Source: Candidatus Nitrosocosmicus franklandus
Lineage (GTDB): Archaea > Thermoproteota > Nitrososphaeria > Nitrososphaerales > Nitrososphaeraceae
Assembly (NCBI RefSeq): GCF_900696045.1
Contig: NZ_LR216287.1
Location: 1,841,854-1,905,853, forward strand
Reading direction: 5' to 3'
Length of the DNA stretch: 64,000 bases
Shown here piece after piece: positions 19,384 through 28,732 of this stretch. The notes beneath the pieces were generated by a model that saw only the letters and a list, made by a program, of their open reading frames with translations, was not told the origin of the DNA and did no database searches. Within the stretch, counting starts at the first letter, position 1; the number at the start of each line of letters is the position of its first letter. The position numbers were made by a program, and so were the translations under genes.

Positions 19384-20302
19384 TTGAGATCAACAAAGAA
19401 TAAGAACAAAATAATTGTTATAGGCATTGCAATTATTGTAGCTATTGTTTTTATTGTAAGTCTTTTGCCGTAGGTGTTCTACTTGAGGATCGAGCATAAA
19501 ACTTGTTTAATTATTTAGTTAACAAAATCCATACTAGGGACCTAAATCTGAACTTCTCCTTCTGTGCCCGATCTATATTTGTGATAGTTCTTATTAGATA
19601 AAAAGAATAAGTCAACAGAATAGTAAAAGAAATGGGTTCTGTAATGACTTCTATAGCATTGTAGCAGTAATCCCTAATTCAAAGATCAAAAAAACATGTT
19701 CCATTAATAAATCATTGACTAAATATTGATATTTTAATGAGGGTCAGTTCAAAATAAGACAAGTGTGTGATAAAGGATTATTCAAGAGTTTGAGATTTTA
19801 TTGTATTGCTTGCAATATCTGTTGTTCAGTAACTTAATGTAACTGGTTAGTATGATGTAGGAAAAGGCGTATTATCCATACTCGAAAATTCCTATCCTGA
19901 TCAAGCGAACCCTGTGATTTCACTAATACCTATTAGCCCTGTTAATACTCCAGATCCATCGTCCCAATCATATTAAGGGATTTTGGGCTCAAATAACAAC
20001 ATTCACATCTAGGGTCAGGAAAATTTAGAAGATATTGGATGTAGTAGTCTCTGCTATTTATGGTCAAATGTATTCAAATTCTCCAAATTCTCCGCGAACA
20101 GTTTACTCATCAGGATAGCAGCGTGATATCAGGATCTAAACTATTTTCATTCACTTTAAGTCTTCTTTAGTATTATATCGATGGAGGGGGTTGCTGATAT
20201 AGGTTTTCAAGATGGATTCAAACTATTCCCACAGGAGTAATCCATGAATTCGATTTAGAGGTTCAGTAAGTCGGATTTGCAGCAAGAATATCTTAATGAT
20301 AG
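19384..20302 (+). pseudogene. Heavily decayed secreted-protein gene
   Basis: Pieces of coding sequence in changing frames. A TTG-started signal anchor (KNKIIVIGIAIIVAIVFIV) is followed by GKGVLSILENSYPDQANPVI, VVVSAIYGQMYSN and a final WIQTIPTGVIHEFDLEVQ. Stops and shifts separate them. I cannot name the family, but the order signal anchor, globular pieces and strand-rich end suggests one decayed exported protein. Confidence 0.4.
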
Positions 20303-20862
20303 TTGGTGAGGCTTGACCTAATGCAATTGAAAAATTGATGTAATCCTTCTTTGCATAACTATCTTGTAATTTATTGATTAATCTATATTCATATTTGGCA
20401 GATATGACCAGACAAGAGACAATTGGTGAAATTAATTAAAGTCGAACAGTGTATTTATTGGAAATTTATATTATCCTCGAGTTAATTCTAACTGCATAAA
20501 CAAACAAATATCAAGTCTCTTAATACGTTAAATTATACATTATGTGTAGGAAAAAACATGAATCTATGAGTCCGAAATATTCATTAGTTTCAAAAATCCC
20601 TTCTGAAAGGGGAAAGAAAGAGCATACTTTCATCCCAAGAAGAACAAGTTAGAAAATCATGCTTTTTGAGCAAGTAGACTTGTCATAGATATTATGAGGA
20701 TTACCGATTGGAATACGTAGTACTAACTACCCGTTTGGGGATGCAAACTCTAGCATAGACCATTATTACAATCATAAAACCCAGAGGAAAATCAAACGGA
20801 TATACTGTGGTACGGTAAGAATTGGGTATTTGAAATTTTGATCATTTATAAATGTTTCGTGG

Positions 20863-21545
20863 TATAGATCGGCTCTGTTCATTTAGCGTCAAGTCTATAG
20901 CTTGAAGATGTCCTATCTCTTTTATGAATACTAGAAACAGAACACCTTCAAAATATGTGTATTATGGCTTACATTTGTACTTTTCAGGTCTTTCTCTTAG
21001 GAAAACATCTGAAAGATTATCATACTGTATCAAACGAAATCATGTCACTATCTGGAACTGGATTCAAAAGTACCAACCTAAGATTATCAAGACAAAACAA
21101 AGAAGGATATGTGAATTCATTGTAGATGAAACATTGCTTAAGGTTGGTTCAGAATACACGTGGTTATGGGTTGCAATAGATGCGAAAAGTAAGGAAATTC
21201 TCTCACTATCCATTTCTAAGGAGAGAAACATGTTTGTTGCGGAACGGTTTCTGTCAAACATAGTCAGAGACTATGGAAAGCATCCAGTTTCAACAGATGG
21301 TGGTACTTGGTATCCCATGGCTTGTCAATTCCTTAAATTAGAACACCATCTCCATTCCTCCTATGAAAAAAACTTGATTGAAAGAACAATGCAGTATATC
21401 AAGGACAGAACTGAAAGTTTCGATGATTACTTTCCCTGCAGGCTAAAGAACTGCAAACTAAAACACGTAAAAAACTGGTTGAACCTGTTTGTCGACTATC
21501 ACAACAAGGAATTAAAACCTGTTAACTGAACAGAGCCTATAGATC
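20863..21545 (+). mobile_element. IS6-type insertion sequence, copy 1, with 8-bp target duplication
   Basis: Element 20871-21537 (667 bp). The left end GGCTCTGTTCA (20871) and the right end GTTAACTGAACAGAGCC (21521-21537) are inverted repeats. The flanks are a perfect 8-bp direct repeat TATAGATC (20863-20870 and 21538-21545), the duplication size of the IS6 family. It holds one transposase gene whose stop codon lies within the right terminal repeat. Confidence 0.9.
20924..21529 (+). CDS. IS6-family DDE transposase, copy 1
   Basis: 201 residues, short for IS6 transposases but similar to archaeal members. It has an N-terminal helix-turn-helix region (LSLRKTSERLSYCIKRNHVTIWNW), then catalytic acids: Asp in EFIVDETLLKVG, Asp in VSTDGGTWYP, and Glu in LIERTMQYIKDRTE. 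The sequence is nearly the same as copy 2 at 52922-53530, differing mainly at scattered positions and by one Asp codon (TDGG versus TDDGG). With perfect target duplication this copy appears the more recent and possibly active insertion. Confidence 0.92.
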   Translation: MNTRNRTPSKYVYYGLHLYFSGLSLRKTSERLSYCIKRNHVTIWNWIQKYQPKIIKTKQRRICEFIVDETLLKVGSEYTWLWVAIDAKSKEILSLSISKERNMFVAERFLSNIVRDYGKHPVSTDGGTWYPMACQFLKLEHHLHSSYEKNLIERTMQYIKDRTESFDDYFPCRLKNCKLKHVKNWLNLFVDYHNKELKPVN

Positions 21546-22367
21546 TATTAAGGATAATTAATTAAACATTTGTGTCGCATGCGACACATTTATTTCGTGC
21601 TTGAAAAGTATATAAAGAAATCATCAATTTTCCAGTGAGAGAAAAGCTTTACAATCTTTTGATTGCTGAAGCATATATTATTTAATATATTAATAAGAAT
21701 ATAAATAAAACAAATATTTTGGTCCTGTCGAGCTGATTTGAACAATACATGCGTCAATTCTTCTGTCATCAACTAGGAATAGTAGTTAATATGCCTGAAT
21801 TTCACCATATCATGGTGAAATTCTATCAATATGCTTATAGTATCAACTAAAGTTATATGAAATGGGAGATTTTTAGTGATCTACGGGTAGTTTGACCTAT
21901 GGTTCTATTTAACACTCTCACCTGGCAAAACCTGATAGGGAACTTATTCATATTTGTGATATCTTTAAAAATCACACTTTGTTTAGAGACATAATATATT
22001 TTAGAAAACCGGTATTCTTTTTATACTCTGGTATTACTACATACCAGCCATAACTTGATACATTCATTCTAAATAGGATTTAATCTTTTTGGTTTTGATT
22101 TGTGTCAGGAGCTACTCTGCACATTATCAACCATTATTATATCAAAAACATAAGGTATGGCACCGATCTGTTACTTTCGTTTTTACTTTTAGAATTATGA
22201 TACCCAACTGGTATGTCATGATGAAGTTTCAACTCAAATTTATTTTAGATAACTTGTCCATGTGTAGATTTTTGATTTACTTTATTTAATGGGTAAGATG
22301 ATTCTAAATCACTTTATCTCTCTAGCTCTCTGGGCACACTTTTAAAGCATTTTAAAATAAATAGATT
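21546..22367. other. Gene-poor stretch, 820 bp
   Basis: Contains a hairpin-like motif TTTCACCATATCATGGTGAAA (near 21799-21819), an almost perfect palindrome, and otherwise A+T-rich DNA. No coding pattern is convincing. Confidence 0.4.
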
Positions 22368-23546
22368 GTGAGATTAATAATTTATACTGGAAAGGGTGGA
22401 ACGGGAAAGACAGTTAATTCATGTTCTACTGCCATAAAACTTGCAGATCTTAATTACAAGACTTTGGTAATCTCAGCTGATCCTGCACATACTTTAAAAG
22501 ATGCATTTATGGTACCCGTTGTAGGAAATAAGCCTATAAAGATTTTGGATAATCTTTATGCATTACAAGTAGACCCGGTCCTTGAGTTAGCAGAAAATTA
22601 TGGTTCTGTTTTATCATATGTTGCGTCGATATTTTCTAAAAGAGGATTGGATGAAACATTGTCCTACGAGATCGCAATGCTTCCTGGAATGACTCAATTA
22701 TTTTCATTGTTAAAAATTGAGGAATTTATGCGCCATGAAAGCTTTGATTGTATAGTTATGGATATGCCAGCTTCGGGAGAAGCTTTGAGATATTTGTATT
22801 TTCCCAAACTTGTTGGAAATATTGGAGAAAAGTTCTCTGGGTTTACAGGAGTCTTTAGTGGATTTGTAAAAATGTTTCAACCTTTTTCTTCTTTTGCACC
22901 GATTCCTACCGATGTGATTCAAATTGAGATGAATTTACTCAAGAGACTTGAGATCCTATCAAAAATCCTGACTGATACTAAAATTACAAGCTTGAGACTG
23001 CTAATCAATCCCGATTCATTCAGTATCGAGAATGCAAAAAGAGCACTTATGTCTACAAACCTTTATGGCATGAATGTTGATGCTGTAATAATTAACAAAA
23101 TATTTCCACGTCAAGTTCCAGATAGCTATTTTACAAAGTGGACAGAGTATCAAAGTACAAAAATTGAAGAGGCAAAAACCAGTTTTTATCCATTATATAT
23201 TATAGAAGAAAGGTTTTATGAAAAAGAACTGAAAGGAATCGAAATGTTAAGGGAAAATGCAGAGACAATTTTTGCTAATAAAGATCCGTCAAGAGTTTTT
23301 TACTCGGATAAGGTCTTTGAATTCGTAAAAGATGGTCCGACATTAATTTTGAAGATAAAGGCTCCATTTACAAACAAAGACAATTTTGATGTAAACCGAT
23401 ATGGTGACTATCTTGTCATTAAAATCTTAGACACCACAGGTAATAATATTGTGAATGTTATTCCATTACCTATAGCTACTATAACCATGAAACTTTATGA
23501 GGTGAAGATACGTGAAGGAATAATTGAAGTAACATTTAGAGAATAA
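22368..23546 (+). CDS. ArsA/GET3-family ATPase with C-terminal HSP20-like domain
   Basis: 392 residues from a GTG start. The deviant P-loop GKGGTGKT is residues 8-15, the switch I motif DPAHT 38-42, and the conserved DMPASGEALR motif 132-141, all typical of ArsA/GET3 ATPases. The last 85 residues (from about 308: DGPTLILKIKAPF...DVNRYGDYLVIK...GIIEVTF) form the HSP20-like domain found in many archaeal and actinobacterial ArsA proteins. No arsenite permease or ArsR is nearby, so a tail-anchored-protein or chaperone-like ATPase role is as likely as arsenite export. Single gene. Confidence 0.85.
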   Translation: MRLIIYTGKGGTGKTVNSCSTAIKLADLNYKTLVISADPAHTLKDAFMVPVVGNKPIKILDNLYALQVDPVLELAENYGSVLSYVASIFSKRGLDETLSYEIAMLPGMTQLFSLLKIEEFMRHESFDCIVMDMPASGEALRYLYFPKLVGNIGEKFSGFTGVFSGFVKMFQPFSSFAPIPTDVIQIEMNLLKRLEILSKILTDTKITSLRLLINPDSFSIENAKRALMSTNLYGMNVDAVIINKIFPRQVPDSYFTKWTEYQSTKIEEAKTSFYPLYIIEERFYEKELKGIEMLRENAETIFANKDPSRVFYSDKVFEFVKDGPTLILKIKAPFTNKDNFDVNRYGDYLVIKILDTTGNNIVNVIPLPIATITMKLYEVKIREGIIEVTFRE

Positions 23547-23865
23547 ATTCTAATTATGATCTTACTTCAATCTACAAGTAGAGTAACTATATGCGGAAAC
23601 TATTATTGACATAATTGCCTAAGACGAAATTACTTGTAGTGTATAAGTATTTCATATAGAATTTTCTAGAAGCTTGTTGAGGTTTTTCGATAAATTGTTT
23701 TTGATATTTACAAATCATATCTATAGATCTTATATATACTTGTTCTTAAAATGGATCCAGTCCTGATCTCTTTTGAGTCTATAATACAATTTTCTTGATG
23801 ATCATGCATTATTGGTTCAATAACTGAATAATGGTATCACGGATTGTGACAATATGGATTGGTAA

Positions 23866-24131
23866 TTAGATACCGTCTGAAATCTTTTCTAATGATGTCA
23901 TGATTTCTTGAAGACGATGTTCTGTTATTTCTTCTCCTTCTTCTCCTTCTCCTTCTTTGTCTAAGAACTCTACAATAAAATGTACTACTGGATTCGCTTC
24001 GTTTCTAAAGCGTTCTACTATCTCAAGAAATTTCTTGACAACTAATTGATCGGGTGCGAAATCGAAGACTCTACATCTGTTTCACTTGTTGTGTTATTTT
24101 TATTTGCACTTATTTTTCTTTCACGACGATA
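23866..24131 (-). pseudogene. Small acidic protein gene with a frameshift
   Basis: The reading starts in one frame (KISANKNNTTSETDVES) and continues one base shifted (FDFAPDQLVVKKFLEIVERF, PVVHFIVEFLD, a GEGEGEE run, then HRLQEIMTSLEKISDGI). The join is at about 24064-24068. No start codon is obvious. The second part alone has strong coding character. Family not recognised. Confidence 0.45.
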
Positions 24132-24408
24132 GAGAAGGGTATGTTAAAAATAGGTCTTGAACAAAGATCGCGATGTGATTGAGGATGGTCAAAGTTGCCA
24201 TGACATTGTGAAATTAATATGAAGGAAAGAGCTATAATATTTGTGTTGGATTCAAGGTGTGCCTGGATAATAGATGTATTTACTATAATTAACGTTCGCA
24301 TTTGAACAACACTATGGAATAATTATCACTGTTTCACTAGAGAGCGTTGTAGTGTCGACAAAAACTACCCTTGACTTATAGTCGAAGTTTCCACTTCTGA
24401 AGAAATCA

Positions 24409-25568
24409 TCATCTTTTATTTTTGTCTGTTAAATTCAAAAATGTTTTTACAATACTGGTAAAGGTTTCTGGATACTGGTACATCAATCCGTGTCCTGCAT
24501 CTTTAATTTGTACAAGCCACGATACAGGGATTTTGTCTATTAAAACTAATGAATTGTCAGCAGGAACAGCTTTGTCCTCCGTGCCTGTTATTATTAAAGT
24601 AGGTTCAGTCAATTTTTGAAGTTGATCACATACGCCTGTCCAGTTCTTTGAAAGCCAGCTTTCATTTATTTCAAACTGTTTCTTTAACGTAGTAGAAAGC
24701 ACCATTTCAGAAGACTTTGGTATTGCATCTAAAAAATTTTGGTTTCCTTAATCCATTTGATTGGAAATGTTACCTCTAGAAATGAATTTTCATCTTTGGT
24801 CTGATTGTTGACAAAATCCGAAAGTGCTTCCACAACTTGAGGACTTTGAGGAATGCCTTCTGGTCCACCACATGAAGCACCATATAATATGAGGCGATTT
24901 ACTTTTTCTGGATATGTTGTGACCAGTGTTTGCGCAACAAAAGAACCCATAGAGAAGCCTAGTACATCGATTTCTTGTAAATTCAAGGCACTCAAATGCT
25001 GCAGTGTTGTCAACGAATTGTCCAATGGAAAAAGGTTTTAATCCTGAAGTGGTGTTTCCTATTCCTCTGTTATCAAAGATGATCACTTTGTGACCGTTTG
25101 ATAATTCTTGTAGAAAGTGGGTAGACCATACATCCATTACATTGCCACTACCACTAATTAGTAATATAGGTGCTCCTTCGCCAATCTGTTTATATGCTAT
25201 ATTAATATCACCAACTCGTATCTTTTGCAATGGAATGTTATCTAGTATTGATAAGTTATGTTGAAAAGTTGACAATAAAGCAGTGCTTTGAGTTTGACTA
25301 TCGTCATTATCAGGTTTATCTGAAATAGAACTGTCTTTATTTATGCTGCTAATAGTGTCTGTAATAGTTTGGTAAACTTGATGCTTGTTGATTGAATGTT
25401 GCGATTCATTCTGATCTATTTGTTGTAATAGTTGACCAAAAGATGATGTTGAATAATCCAGATTGGTTTTTGGAATTGAAATTAATAAAATGCAGATTAG
25501 ACTTGTAATAACAACTAATGTAAAACCTAATTCATATGAGAATTTAGAGTGATTCGCACTTTGTTGGT
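24409..25568 (-). pseudogene. Broken copy of the secreted alpha/beta hydrolase
   Basis: Three frames joined give a protein parallel to the intact gene at 26394-27503: an N-terminal membrane segment (about 25480-25560), IRVGDINIAYKQIGEG, VIIFDNRGIGNTTSG, then (shifted near 25020) VLGFSMGSFVAQ, then (shifted near 24735) NQNFLDAIPKSSEMVL, and finally TGTEDKAVPADNS and DAGHGLMYQYPE. The nucleophile Ser, acid and His are all still encoded, but at least two frameshifts separate them and no start codon is evident. It looks like a recent duplicate now decaying. Confidence 0.85.
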
Positions 25569-25621
25569 CTCAAACCGGCTATAAATTTGGAATTGCATTT
25601 AAATAACCTGATTGACTATGC

Positions 25622-25860
25622 AAATCAAATTAGACGTTATAACAGACAAGAATCGCGATAACTACAAAGTAGTTTTCAATTTGATAGACGGACAATGGAT
25701 GTACATCTAATATCGAAGAAATATTGAATTGTTAGAAAGGTCAGGTCTTGCATCTCTAATTCCATGGCACCATTGATGCAAGACCCCTATGAAATTATCG
25801 GAGATTTGATTACCACTTTAATTTCAGGTTTATAAATAAGACGTATCTTCAGTTATACTT
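25622..25860 (+). repeat. Dispersed repeat, copy 2
   Basis: Perfect inverted arms GGTCTTGCAT (25744-25753) and ATGCAAGACC (25776-25785), followed by ATTTCAGGTTTATAAATAAG. The left part resembles copy 3 at 48712 (GCAAATCAAAT, AACAGACAA). Read as protein, both contain ANQI, then a DLxD-like stretch, GLA and MQDxYEI, so the repeat may be a decayed gene. Confidence 0.55.
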
Positions 25861-25974
25861 CACTGTGGATACGGTTTATCTTCAAACAAATCCTAAGAAT
25901 GAATTTTGTTAAAGAGAATAAGGAAATTTACTATAATTTAATTTCTTGATATGCTTCCTTATTTGAGACCATGC

Positions 25975-26289
25975 TTATGCAGTTGTATAAGCCACAGGTC
26001 TTATTTCTGATTCCCTTGGTTTCCCATAATTTTTAAATATTTGGGAAAATGCTTTTTGTAAACTGTTTAGAACTTGATTTCTATCCATCCATGTGAGCAC
26101 AGCTTCAGTAATATTCATTCCAAAATCATCGGTTATCTCATCTGTTGGTATTTTTATTATTCCTAAATGAGTATCAACAGGAAACAGATAAAATTCAAAT
26201 CTGTCAATTGGGTCTGGTCGAATAAAAATCTGGATATACATGTATAATTTCAAAATAATATTGAGATAATATTTACTAGCTTTGTTCAA
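25975..26289 (-). CDS. Hypothetical protein, 104 aa
   Basis: An N-terminal amphipathic/hydrophobic stretch (YYLNIILKLYMYIQIFI) is followed by a soluble part with GIIKIPTDEITDDFGMNI and LNSLQKAFSQIFKNYG. Coding character is reasonable, without known motifs. It lies between the broken and intact hydrolase copies on the same strand. Function unknown. Confidence 0.45.
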   Translation of the reverse strand: MNKASKYYLNIILKLYMYIQIFIRPDPIDRFEFYLFPVDTHLGIIKIPTDEITDDFGMNITEAVLTWMDRNQVLNSLQKAFSQIFKNYGKPRESEIRPVAYTTA

Positions 26290-26393
26290 ATCCTACAGTA
26301 AGTATTTCAATTCCATAGTTAAAAAAGGATTTGAACTTGATTCTCCATTTTAGGTACAAAATCAATTAATATGGATTCCTTTTTCATACCTAC

Positions 26394-27503
26394 TTATATT
26401 TTCATAGTCGACAAAAATGTGTTTATTACGTTACCCACTTCATCGGGATACTGATCTGGAACCGCATGGCCAGCATCTTTAATCTGTACAAGCCATGCAC
26501 CCGGAACTTTGCTTGCAATAACTAAAGAATTATCATGTGGCACATATAGGTTATCGTCTGTTCCCGTTATAACCAACAGGGGTTTGGCTACTTCTGCAAG
26601 ACCGTCACAGGCACCAGTCCAATCAGAAGTCATCCAAGTCTGTCCAGCGTTCATCTGATTGTTCATTGTTTCAGGAGAAAGACTGGGCTTCATTTGTTGA
26701 AATGTCATATTTGATGGAAGATCTAAAGATCCGGGATGTAGTTTTAGCCATCCTGGTCCTACTGATGCATTCACAAGTGCTTTCATTTCCTCCTGAGAGA
26801 TCGGTATGTTATTTAGAGATTTGTTTACAACACCTGCTTGCAAGTCGTCAAACCATGCTGGACGTGGTACAGTATCTTTACCGCCACAGGACCCAGCAAT
26901 AAGTATAAAGCTACTAACCTTTTCGGGATACGAAATTGCAAATTGTTGGACTACGAACGTACTCAAAGAAAATCCAAGAATGCTTGCCTGTTGTATTTCA
27001 AGAGCATCCATTAAACCTGCAGTATCGTTAGCAAGTAACTGTATGGAATATGGTTCGGTACCTCCTGTAGTATTTCCTATACCGCGGCCATCAAACACAA
27101 TTACTGTGTTATTTGAAGCTAGTTTGGTTAAAAGGGATGGATCCCATGCGTCCATACCATCCGAAGCACCATTGTGAAGTATTAGAGGCTCTCCATTACC
27201 AAACACCTTGTATGCAATTTCAATATCTCCTACTTGAACTTTTTCTAACGGGATATCCTCTAAGTTTACCAAATTCGTAACAGTAGCATTTGTCGAATTG
27301 ACTAGGTCGGAACCTATCTGTCCATACCCAATATTAGTGACACTATTGTGACCAAAGTTGTAAATTGTCGAGGTCAAGAAGATTAAGACCGATACAAATC
27401 CTATAATGAAAAGATGATCTTTTCTCATCTGTATAATGTTATACATCATCACACTTACTCGACGGGATATATAAACGACCTGCATGTAGCTTATTATATT
27501 CAA
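26394..27503 (-). CDS. Secreted or membrane-anchored alpha/beta hydrolase
   Basis: Up to 369 residues; the start is probably Met26 (27428), just before the membrane segment HLFIIGFVSVLIFLTS. The alpha/beta-hydrolase elements are all present: VFDGRGIGNTTGG (oxyanion region), nucleophile Ser179 in ILGFSLSTF, acid Asp316/317 in TGTDDNLYVP, and His346 in DAGHAVPDQYP. Sequence between 205 and 290 forms a cap with several sequons. Substrate unknown; the family includes esterases and haloperoxidase-like enzymes. A decayed duplicate lies directly downstream. Probably extracytoplasmic. Confidence 0.85.
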   Translation of the reverse strand: MNIISYMQVVYISRRVSVMMYNIIQMRKDHLFIIGFVSVLIFLTSTIYNFGHNSVTNIGYGQIGSDLVNSTNATVTNLVNLEDIPLEKVQVGDIEIAYKVFGNGEPLILHNGASDGMDAWDPSLLTKLASNNTVIVFDGRGIGNTTGGTEPYSIQLLANDTAGLMDALEIQQASILGFSLSTFVVQQFAISYPEKVSSFILIAGSCGGKDTVPRPAWFDDLQAGVVNKSLNNIPISQEEMKALVNASVGPGWLKLHPGSLDLPSNMTFQQMKPSLSPETMNNQMNAGQTWMTSDWTGACDGLAEVAKPLLVITGTDDNLYVPHDNSLVIASKVPGAWLVQIKDAGHAVPDQYPDEVGNVINTFLSTMKI

Positions 27504-27533
27504 ATGATGTACGTTGTATAACCTAAATTTGAT

Positions 27534-27562
27534 AGGATCTCCGGTTCAAACCCCACATCGGC
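27534..27562 (+). other. Possible tRNA 3'-end fragment
   Basis: The order TCCGG-TTCAAAC-CCCCA followed by CATCGGC resembles a T-arm plus the 3' acceptor strand of a tRNA. Two of five T-stem pairs mismatch and no matching 5' half exists nearby. It could be an attachment-site relic or chance. Confidence 0.25.
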
Positions 27563-27716
27563 TTTTTTAAGTTTAGATATTATCCGATTGTTTTCCAAAG
27601 GCTAGATACTACCAAGAGATCAAACAGTAGTTTTCCAATCGCAAAACATTGACAAGATGCCAGTTTTATCATAAAAAGATTAATTCAAGCTCTATCATAT
27701 TAGGTATTAAAGAATC

Positions 27717-27881
27717 ATGGAAAAAAGTAGGCTTTATTGTATCACTTGTGATATTTGTTATTCAACTAATTTTCAAAACAGTCTACTATTAGAGGAACGT
27801 CAAGATCACTATTGTTTACAAAAGAAAACAGGATTGGCGGGTCAAGTAATAAATATTTTCCGAGTCCGACCTAATAGATAA
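27717..27881 (+). CDS. Small cysteine-rich (zinc-ribbon-like) protein, 54 aa
   Basis: ATG at 27717, stop TAA at 27879. The N-terminal part reads RLYCITCDICYS (C-x2-C-x2-C), the middle has DHYCLQKKTG, so several Cys/His could bind zinc. Relatives of the first half occur as decayed pieces at about 19801 (FYCIACNICCS) and 49160 (GLYCITCDIYYS). Relatives of the second half (TGQVGF) occur at four other places. Because other copies are broken, this one may also be a remnant that happens to stay open. Confidence 0.45.
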   Translation: MEKSRLYCITCDICYSTNFQNSLLLEERQDHYCLQKKTGLAGQVINIFRVRPNR

Positions 27882-28019
27882 CTAAACAAAGAAATTCAAT
27901 GGTGTACAACATTCATATTTTTCTATTACTAATTAAATGAACTTGATGTTGTAGCTACCTCCTATATGTTATACAAAGGTTGATTCTTTACACATATGTC
28001 TTCATTCAACAATATATTC

Positions 28020-28679
28020 TTAACTTAAGATTAATTTATGAATATTTTCTTTGGTCAAATGCAATTTGTATATCTGGTCATTAGTTAAAACAAAAACTTG
28101 ATCGTGTACATTAAACATTTCTAGCATATCAATTATGGGCATTTTAGTGAGATTTCCCATTTCATAAGCACAAAATACTAAACCTTGTAGTCTATTTTTA
28201 TCATACTCTTTTTCAAGATAACTTGCTTCTCTAACTGAGTAGTTTGCTATATCATTGATGAGAAAATCAACTAGACATAATTGTTTGTTGTTCGCATTTT
28301 GAGATACATTCTGTAGTATTTTGAAGATGTATTTTTTTACATCTTTTTGTTTAGTATCATATAGTTGAGTTGTGCCATCAAACCATTCCATTTTTCTCAA
28401 TAATTCTGTAATGGAAGGATCGGAAGAAGGGACAAAACATCTAAACCAATTTTGTTCTTTTGTTAGATAATCTAAGGATTTAATCAAATGCCTTATGGTA
28501 TCTGCATTATCGTATAGAAGAAGGTGATGACGTTTAGGTATCTCTTTTTGCTGTTTTAACCACTGGTCTACTGCATCCTTTATAATCGAGTTAATTGAAA
28601 CCCCTTTTTGCTTAGATAAATCTCTTAATTCAGAGTGCGTATTGTCATCAAAGCCGCGGATGACTAAATTATGAGGCAT
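28020..28679 (-). CDS. Ribbon-helix-helix regulator fused to a MEDS-like domain
   Basis: About 219 residues from ATG 28679; a TTG one codon upstream is also in frame. The N-terminus (PHNLVIRGFDDNTHSELRDL, then GVSINSIIKDAVDQWL) is a ribbon-helix-helix DNA-binding domain of the Arc/FitA type. The rest (HHLLLYDNADTIRHLIKSLD, NWFRCFVP, ..., GLVFCAYEMGNL, DMLEMFNVHDQVFVL) resembles MEDS/DcmR sensory domains. It is transcribed divergently from the methyltransferase at 28731. A 30-bp palindrome between them is the obvious operator, so autoregulation and control of the neighbour are likely. Such a fusion would couple a sensed ligand to DNA binding. Confidence 0.75.
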   Translation of the reverse strand: MPHNLVIRGFDDNTHSELRDLSKQKGVSINSIIKDAVDQWLKQQKEIPKRHHLLLYDNADTIRHLIKSLDYLTKEQNWFRCFVPSSDPSITELLRKMEWFDGTTQLYDTKQKDVKKYIFKILQNVSQNANNKQLCLVDFLINDIANYSVREASYLEKEYDKNRLQGLVFCAYEMGNLTKMPIIDMLEMFNVHDQVFVLTNDQIYKLHLTKENIHKLILS

Positions 28680-28702
28680 CAATCTAATGAGTAGGGAGCA
28701 TT

Positions 28703-28732
28703 ATATAAATGATATCGTGATATCATTTATAT
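28703..28732. promoter_or_regulatory. 30-bp palindromic operator with TATA box
   Basis: Perfect inverted repeat, arms of 14 bp (ATATAAATGATATC and GATATCATTTATAT) around a central GT. The segment TTATATAAAT (28701-28710) is a TATA box about 25 nt from both start codons, 28679 on the minus and 28731 on the plus strand, so both transcripts should be leaderless. Binding by a dimer-of-dimers repressor would block both. Confidence 0.75.

Noticed and set aside
22089-22289. Plus-strand 66-codon frame
   Set aside because: Composition is typical of translated A+T-rich spacer; no motif.
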